From Bacillota bacterium (GTDB taxonomy: Bacteria > Bacillota > Clostridia > Christensenellales > Aristaeellaceae): a stretch of 28,045 bases of DNA. A program made the position numbers and the translations under genes. This document shows, in pieces, positions 23,816-28,045 of the stretch. The stretch lies in assembly GCA_009787135.1 (NCBI GenBank), contig WRGP01000251.1:1-28045 (forward strand), given 5' to 3'. The notes under the pieces are model-generated. The model did no database searches and was not told where the DNA came from. It saw only the letters and a program-made list of their open reading frames with translations. The stretch's first letter is position 1; every line of letters begins with the position of its first letter.

Positions 23816-25213
23816 ATGCATTTCGAAAAGCTTCATTCCGATATGAACGAGCAGTTTCAAAAAAGGGAATTGTTTGAGGACGCTAAAAAATATGCGTATG
23901 ACTATTTGGAAAAGGTCAAGGGCATGGCTGTCTTTCCCGCCCGTGAATCGCTTTGTTTGCTTGAAAAATTTTCTGAGGCAATGCCGGCATCCCCCTGCTC
24001 GCCGCATGATATTCTTAAAATTTTGCATGAAGTCGGCTCCATAAACACAGTGGCGCAGACCGGCAGCAGGTATTTTGGATTTGTAAATGGAGGGGTCACG
24101 CCCGTCGCATTGGCGGTTAAGTGGCTTGCCGACGTCTGGGATCAAAATACGGCATTGTATGTGATCTCCCCAATCGCCGCCAAATTAGAGGAGGTATGCG
24201 AAAAGTGGATTGTGGAACTATTCAACCTGCCGGAGCATACGGCCGCGGGGTTTGTTAGCGGTTCCTCCACAGCCACTATTTGCGGGCTGGCCGCGGCCCG
24301 GAATGAAATATTGCGGAAGCGGGGATGGGACGTAGCCGAAAAAGGCATGTTCGGCGCGCCGCCCATACGCGTGGTCGTCGGTCAGCAAGCGCATTCAAGC
24401 GTGTGGAAAGCGTTATCTATGCTGGGGTTTGGGAGAGGAAACGCCGAGGTAGTGCCCGTAGATGAACAGGGTAGAATGAGGACAGAAGCATTGCCGCCGC
24501 TTGACAGCAACACGCTGCTCCTTGTGCAGGCCGGCAATGTAAACGGCGGGGCGTTTGATCCGATTGACGAGATCTGCGGCATTGCCAATGAGGCCGGCGC
24601 GTGGGTGCATGTGGATGGCGCGTTTGGTTTATGGGCGGCTGCATGCGAGCATACGAGGTATCTTACAAAAGGAATGGAAAAAGCGGACTCCTGGTCTGCG
24701 GACGCCCACAAAACACTAAACGCGCCTTATGACTGCGGCATTGTACTGTGCAAAAACACAACGGCATTGCGCAACGCGATGCAAGCTTCGGGTTCCTACA
24801 TACAGTATAGCGAAAACCGGGACGGTATGTTGTATACACCGGAAATGTCAAGGCGGGCAAGAAGCGTGGAGTTATGGGCCACGCTAAAATATTTCGGGAA
24901 ATCCGGCATTGACGCGCTGGTAAACCATTTATGCGGGATGGCAAAATACTTTGCGGCCGGTCTTGCTAAAAATGGATTTATCATCGAAAATGAGGTTGTC
25001 TTCAATCAGATCATGGTGCGCTGCGAACGCTCCGGCGAGACGGAAGCGTTATTACAAAAAATTCAGTCCAGCGGTACATGCTGGTGCGGCGGGGCGACAT
25101 GGAAAAATAAGCCCATCCTCCGCATAAGCGTTTGCTCATGGCGGACGACGCCAGATGATATTGATGAATGCATAAAAGTATTTGCTGATTTGGGCAGGGA
25201 TACCGGAAAATAA
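23816..25213 (+). CDS. PLP-dependent amino acid decarboxylase (group II type)
   Basis: The 465-residue protein has the group II decarboxylase fold, the family that includes aromatic-amino-acid, glutamate and diaminobutyrate decarboxylases. The cofactor site is intact: H193 (GQQAHSSVWKA) stacks on the PLP ring, D267 lies in WVHVDGAFG, and the Schiff-base lysine is K299 in SADAHKTLNAPYDCG. The N-terminal TGSRYFGFVNGG is the substrate-side motif. The overall pattern is closer to aromatic-L-amino-acid or tyrosine-type decarboxylases than to glutamate decarboxylase, but the substrate is not certain. GGGGGA precedes the ATG. It is divergent from the molybdenum hydroxylase operon and is followed 51 bases later by an AraC-type regulator gene, which may control it. 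Confidence 0.9.
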   Translation: MHFEKLHSDMNEQFQKRELFEDAKKYAYDYLEKVKGMAVFPARESLCLLEKFSEAMPASPCSPHDILKILHEVGSINTVAQTGSRYFGFVNGGVTPVALAVKWLADVWDQNTALYVISPIAAKLEEVCEKWIVELFNLPEHTAAGFVSGSSTATICGLAAARNEILRKRGWDVAEKGMFGAPPIRVVVGQQAHSSVWKALSMLGFGRGNAEVVPVDEQGRMRTEALPPLDSNTLLLVQAGNVNGGAFDPIDEICGIANEAGAWVHVDGAFGLWAAACEHTRYLTKGMEKADSWSADAHKTLNAPYDCGIVLCKNTTALRNAMQASGSYIQYSENRDGMLYTPEMSRRARSVELWATLKYFGKSGIDALVNHLCGMAKYFAAGLAKNGFIIENEVVFNQIMVRCERSGETEALLQKIQSSGTCWCGGATWKNKPILRISVCSWRTTPDDIDECIKVFADLGRDTGK

Positions 25214-25264
25214 CGCGAATTATGTTATCGTCAACCTATCCTTGCAGGGAATGGGGCGAAGCGT

Positions 25265-26101
25265 ATGGAGCCAACGCTGGGATCGAAAAATTTTGACGAC
25301 ATCTATCCCCGGCTGGACTATTTTGCCTACCGGAACGCTGACCAGAACTGGAGCATTATCTCTTCGAGAATTGACTTTCATGATATTACCTATGTCGTGG
25401 AGGGAACGGCTACGTATTGCGTTAATGGCGAGCCGTATATCGCTGCGAAGGGCGACCTGCTGTATATCCCCGCGTATTCCGTCAGGGAGGCGAATTTGAC
25501 GCCTCCGCACAAGTTTACGGTCTACGCGTTGAACTTCGCGCTCTTTACGGCGGACGGGCGGGAGATCGAAAGGCTGCCGTTTGCGACGCGCACCACCATC
25601 GGCGTGCATCCGGAGCTCATCGCGCTCTTTAAAGCGCTGTCTACGGCGTGGCTGCTGCAGGATACGGGGTTTCGCCTGACGGTGCGCGCGTATGTGGAGC
25701 TGCTCATCAGCAAGCTGCTGGACCTGGCGGTATATAGAAACCCGGTGACCGTAGCGGATCTGCGAATCAGGCAGGTCATTGAGTATATCACCTCGCACTA
25801 CGCCCAGCCGCTTATGCTGCAAGACCTGGCGGACCTGGTGTATCTGTCCCCATCCTACCTATCCGTGCTGTTTCACAAGAGCATGGGCATGAAACTGAGC
25901 AAGTACATCAATATGATCCGCGTGAACCACGCGGAATCCATGCTGCTGAATAACATGTGCAATGTGACGGAGGCGTCTGAAGCGTGCGGGTTTTGCGATG
26001 TGTATTATTTCAGCCGCGTGTTTACGGAACTCAAGGGGTATACGCCCCGCGAGAGCATGGGCAGGCGGAAACGGGGGCATGGCGAGGGTCCCTTTCCGTA
26101 A
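25265..26101 (+). CDS. AraC family transcriptional regulator
   Basis: The 278-residue product has an N-terminal cupin sensor domain (about 35-130, with VVEGTATYCVNGEPY and AKGDLLYIPAYSVREA). A C-terminal double helix-turn-helix spans about 175-265. The signature segments LADLVYLSPSYLSVLFHK and ASEACGFCDVYYFSRVF are typical of AraC proteins, as is the final GYTPRES. The ligand is unknown. The gene follows the decarboxylase gene closely and on the same strand, so autoregulation and control of that gene, or of the divergent hydroxylase operon, are reasonable guesses. The last residues (RRKRGHGEGPFP) form a short basic tail. Confidence 0.92.
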   Translation: MEPTLGSKNFDDIYPRLDYFAYRNADQNWSIISSRIDFHDITYVVEGTATYCVNGEPYIAAKGDLLYIPAYSVREANLTPPHKFTVYALNFALFTADGREIERLPFATRTTIGVHPELIALFKALSTAWLLQDTGFRLTVRAYVELLISKLLDLAVYRNPVTVADLRIRQVIEYITSHYAQPLMLQDLADLVYLSPSYLSVLFHKSMGMKLSKYINMIRVNHAESMLLNNMCNVTEASEACGFCDVYYFSRVFTELKGYTPRESMGRRKRGHGEGPFP

Positions 26102-26106
26102 AACGA

Positions 26107-26144
26107 GGCCCGCAGGCTCCCATGATCCGGGAAACCCGCGGGCC
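26107..26144 (+). terminator. GC-rich stem-loop after the AraC gene
   Basis: GGCCCGC (26107-26113) pairs with GCGGGCC (26138-26144) just after the stop codon. No T-run follows, so strong intrinsic termination is uncertain. Confidence 0.4.
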
Positions 26145-26274
26145 GTTGTCCGTCTATGCCAATCTGGAGATTTTCACACCTGACATTGGGGTGGCTTTAT
26201 TGCCCAAGAAGGCACACCGGTTGCGATGGATCACGGGTTCATCAGGATGAATCCCCTTGTTTGTACTCGGCCGC

Positions 26275-26625
26275 TTAGCGGTTCAAGGAACACGGATTTT
26301 TACATCCACTGCAATAAGAGCTTATTAGATAAGCAATCAGCAGCAACAGAGAAATCAACGCAATCGCGCCGCCTACGATGGAAACGATCAGTGTGCTCAA
26401 CTGGCCCAGCAGCGCTCCGGCTACTACGCCCAAGCCAAAAAACAGCGTGCATAACAAGGCAAGAACCGCTTTGCAGAGGCAAACGCACGGAGACCTACGT
26501 GGTTTGCACTTCTTGTAGCAGACCTCAACAATGGAAGAATCTGGGGGAGGGGGGGCATTGCAGCCGCAATCCGTTTGTACTTGTGCCGCCATTTGGGCGT
26601 TCCTTACGAATTCGTTCTTGGTCAT
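26275..26625 (-). CDS. cysteine-rich two-helix membrane protein, function unknown
   Basis: The 116-residue product starts at an ATG with AAAGGAG 9 bases upstream. Eleven cysteines are arranged around two membrane segments (about 52-75 and 78-103): C20 and C22 in DCGCN; C36, C40, C47, C49 and C51 before the first helix; C59 inside it; and C105, C108 and C112 in the tail CSGCKNPC. If both cysteine-rich ends lie on the same side, as two helices imply, they could form one metal or Fe-S site or a disulfide cage. A PPPP stretch separates the first pair from the rest. There is no signal peptide and I recognise no family. It is monocistronic and convergent with the AraC gene. Confidence 0.7.
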   Translation of the reverse strand: MTKNEFVRNAQMAAQVQTDCGCNAPPPPDSSIVEVCYKKCKPRRSPCVCLCKAVLALLCTLFFGLGVVAGALLGQLSTLIVSIVGGAIALISLLLLIAYLISSYCSGCKNPCSLNR

Positions 26626-27025
26626 AACCTTTGCTCCTTTCCTGTATTCCCATAGCCTGCCTGTTGTTTTACAAACAAGCTATGTATGCCTCCCTCCATT
26701 TTCAGTATTAGCACCCGATAAGCGGGGTTTGAGAAATTCACTTATCACATGCTTGCCGACGCGCCGCAATATACTGAAATAATTTTCATTGCTATAGGAT
26801 ATGCAATGTCACTTTAGACGGTGAATGGAGAGTATCGGCTGATTGGCAATCTGCCTGGCGAAAATATGCGGAATATGCGGGAGAGCCGCGTTTTTATACC
26901 GGTGTAAAACGATCCGTATCCGGCAGTGGTTTGGTAAGGGCTTGTCCGTACATGACGCCACTTTCTTGCATTTTGTTGATTTATTTCATATAATGAGCAT
27001 CAAGCTTCAGGGGGGAGGGATAAGG
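26626..27025. other. intergenic stretch between divergent genes
   Basis: It holds the leader of the cysteine-rich gene and the promoter of the lipoprotein gene. A TTGTTT-GTA-AAACAA inverted repeat lies near 26668-26682, upstream of the cysteine-rich gene. I found no convincing promoter for that gene, no RNA gene and no further ORF with a start signal. Confidence 0.45.
26966..26994 (+). promoter_or_regulatory. promoter of the lipoprotein gene
   Basis: TTGCAT (26966-26971) and TATAAT (26989-26994) are 17 bases apart, with the ribosome-binding site about 20 bases downstream. Confidence 0.75.
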
Positions 27026-27832
27026 TTGAAGAAAGCCGTTACCTTTGCGATGCTCATGTTTCTATTGCTTCTTCAAGGTTGCGCAAAAAGAGACGCTTCT
27101 GCCACAGGCGATCTGGCAATTCAGCATGATTCCCAATCGTCGCCAACCAAAGAGCCTGGGCCATTTGTTCCGGAGGATATCGAAAATGCCACTTCCGGTT
27201 TTAGAACCGTGGCTGATTGGGTCAAAGCCGCAGGAAGACGAATGAGTTATGTGAAAACCCAGGAATCTGACGGCCTGACAAGGATTTGCCTGGGGGAAAC
27301 CGATTCATCGGTAGTCATAACCGTGTTGGTTCCGGATAATGATTTCATCGTGGACGACGCCGGGGACAGCCGTCGAGCATCCGATGGGTATTATGAAACG
27401 CTACCCGACAAACTATTATCACTACCAATAGAACGACTGGAGTTTTTGCGTTTTGATTGGTTAGGGCTTCCGCTACCTAGAGGCGGAAAGATCGGCGACA
27501 CGATCGAAGATATTCAAACCCAATACCTTCACACCGGAAGTCATTACGATCCCAGTTTGCTATACGATATTTCCGCGATCTATCCGGGCACTGATCCCGC
27601 TGAAGGCGATTATGGTATTGATGTGAATGGAAATCGAACGATCGTCGGTGGCTATCATACCTATGAGCCAAGCACGAATCCATCCATTATGGACGCGAAT
27701 TATATTGATTATCTATGGGCCAGCTCACCAAACCGAGGGGATTGGAAAGAATATTGTACGCTTACCTACTACTTCGATGTGGATGGTATCTTGTATGAGT
27801 GTGATTACGTGCATTATACAGACCCGCAATGA
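27026..27832 (+). CDS. predicted lipoprotein of unknown function
   Basis: The start is a TTG at 27026, 6 bases after GGAGGG. A longer open frame from 26843 would cover the promoter and is rejected. The 268-residue product opens with a lipoprotein signal peptide: KK, a hydrophobic run, and LLLQGC with C19 as the lipidated residue. A Ser/Thr/Pro-rich linker follows, then a soluble domain from about residue 55 that contains WVKAAGRRMSYVKTQ and a C-terminal part rich in Tyr and Asp (NYIDYLWASS, LTYYFDVDGILYECDYVHY). It should be anchored on the outer face of the cell membrane. I recognise no family. Composition is less GC-rich than the metabolic genes upstream, and it borders an insertion-sequence remnant, so it may have been acquired. 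Confidence 0.8.
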   Translation: MKKAVTFAMLMFLLLLQGCAKRDASATGDLAIQHDSQSSPTKEPGPFVPEDIENATSGFRTVADWVKAAGRRMSYVKTQESDGLTRICLGETDSSVVITVLVPDNDFIVDDAGDSRRASDGYYETLPDKLLSLPIERLEFLRFDWLGLPLPRGGKIGDTIEDIQTQYLHTGSHYDPSLLYDISAIYPGTDPAEGDYGIDVNGNRTIVGGYHTYEPSTNPSIMDANYIDYLWASSPNRGDWKEYCTLTYYFDVDGILYECDYVHYTDPQ

Positions 27833-27886
27833 GCAGAGATTTTCACATCATGGATGATGCTCCCTATTTTATTTTCGACTAACCGG

Positions 27887-28045
27887 CTAACGCTGGCGTA
27901 TGAAAAACTCTGGCCCTTTGTGGAACAGCTCTTCAAAGAGTTCTTGAGAGAGATATCCCTTATCTCCAAAGAGCTTTCCAAACAGATTCGTGGTCAAGTG
28001 CGTCATTGTCTTTCGATTGCTGTCGGACACATTTCCAGGCGTCAA
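27887..28045 (-). pseudogene. IS982-family transposase fragment, cut by window edge
   Basis: The minus-strand frame from the window edge reads LTPGNVSDSN, then TTNLFGKLFGDKGYLSQEL and FEELFHKGPEFF before a stop at 27887. This matches the C-terminal catalytic region of IS982-type DDE transposases, where LTPGNVDD is followed by GKLFGDKGYIS and a KLR/TKI-rich tail. Here the tail is replaced by IRQR and a stop, so the element looks truncated or frameshifted. The upstream part lies outside the window, and whether the rest is intact cannot be judged. Confidence 0.65.

Noticed and set aside
26843..27025. N-terminal extension of the lipoprotein
   Set aside because: The frame is open, but it covers a consensus promoter and lacks a start signal. 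The TTG at 27026 gives a proper lipoprotein signal peptide.

Overview
The window looks like a chromosomal segment of a moderately GC-rich Gram-positive anaerobe of the Clostridia. The evidence is the rpmH-rnpA-yidD-yidC-khpB cluster with a Noc-type ParB protein next to it, strong Shine-Dalgarno sites, frequent GTG and TTG starts, an NADP-type glutamate dehydrogenase of the clostridial kind, an ECF-type transporter component, ferredoxin-like and molybdenum hydroxylase enzymes, and small cysteine-rich orphan proteins. No rRNA, tRNA, CRISPR array or intact mobile element was seen.

Layout. (1) 1-3.4 kb is AT-richer accessory DNA: a large protein with a duplicated HTH-like domain, a small DNA-binding protein just upstream of it, an IS630-type transposase remnant, and a self-contained orphan gene with its own consensus promoter and terminator. 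(2) 3.4-5.0 kb holds a weak small ORF, a perfect 40-bp palindrome and a Myb/SANT-like regulator with a terminator. (3) 5.0-7.6 kb is a two-gene operon, gdhA plus an aldo/keto-reductase-like ferredoxin protein. (4) 7.6-8.6 kb is an AT-rich S66 (MccF/LD-carboxypeptidase) peptidase gene. (5) 9.0-13.3 kb, all on the minus strand, is the conserved replication-origin-neighbourhood cluster: noc, a small membrane protein, rpmH, rnpA, yidD, yidC and khpB. dnaA and a DnaA-box cluster are not visible. (6) 13.7-15.0 kb is a divergent pair, a Crp/Fnr regulator and an ECF S-component-like membrane protein, with one palindrome placed so that it could repress the first and activate the second. (7) 15.0-19.9 kb holds an ATP-grasp protein and dnaE. 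(8) 20.0-23.6 kb is a translationally coupled three-subunit molybdenum hydroxylase operon. It is divergent from (9) a PLP-dependent decarboxylase followed by an AraC-type regulator (23.8-26.1 kb). (10) 26.2-28.0 kb is accessory again: a cysteine-rich two-helix membrane protein, a lipoprotein of unknown function and an IS982-type transposase fragment cut by the window edge.

How genes work together. rpmH, rnpA, yidD, yidC and khpB couple ribosome, RNase P and membrane-insertion functions. In the gdhA operon, nitrogen assimilation is translationally coupled to a probable redox protein that has lost two of the four usual aldo/keto reductase catalytic residues. The Crp-like protein probably controls its divergent transporter. 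The hydroxylase, decarboxylase and AraC genes may form one catabolic locus of unknown substrate. The least understood parts are the duplicated-domain protein, the 166-residue orphan, the palindrome and the cysteine-rich membrane protein.
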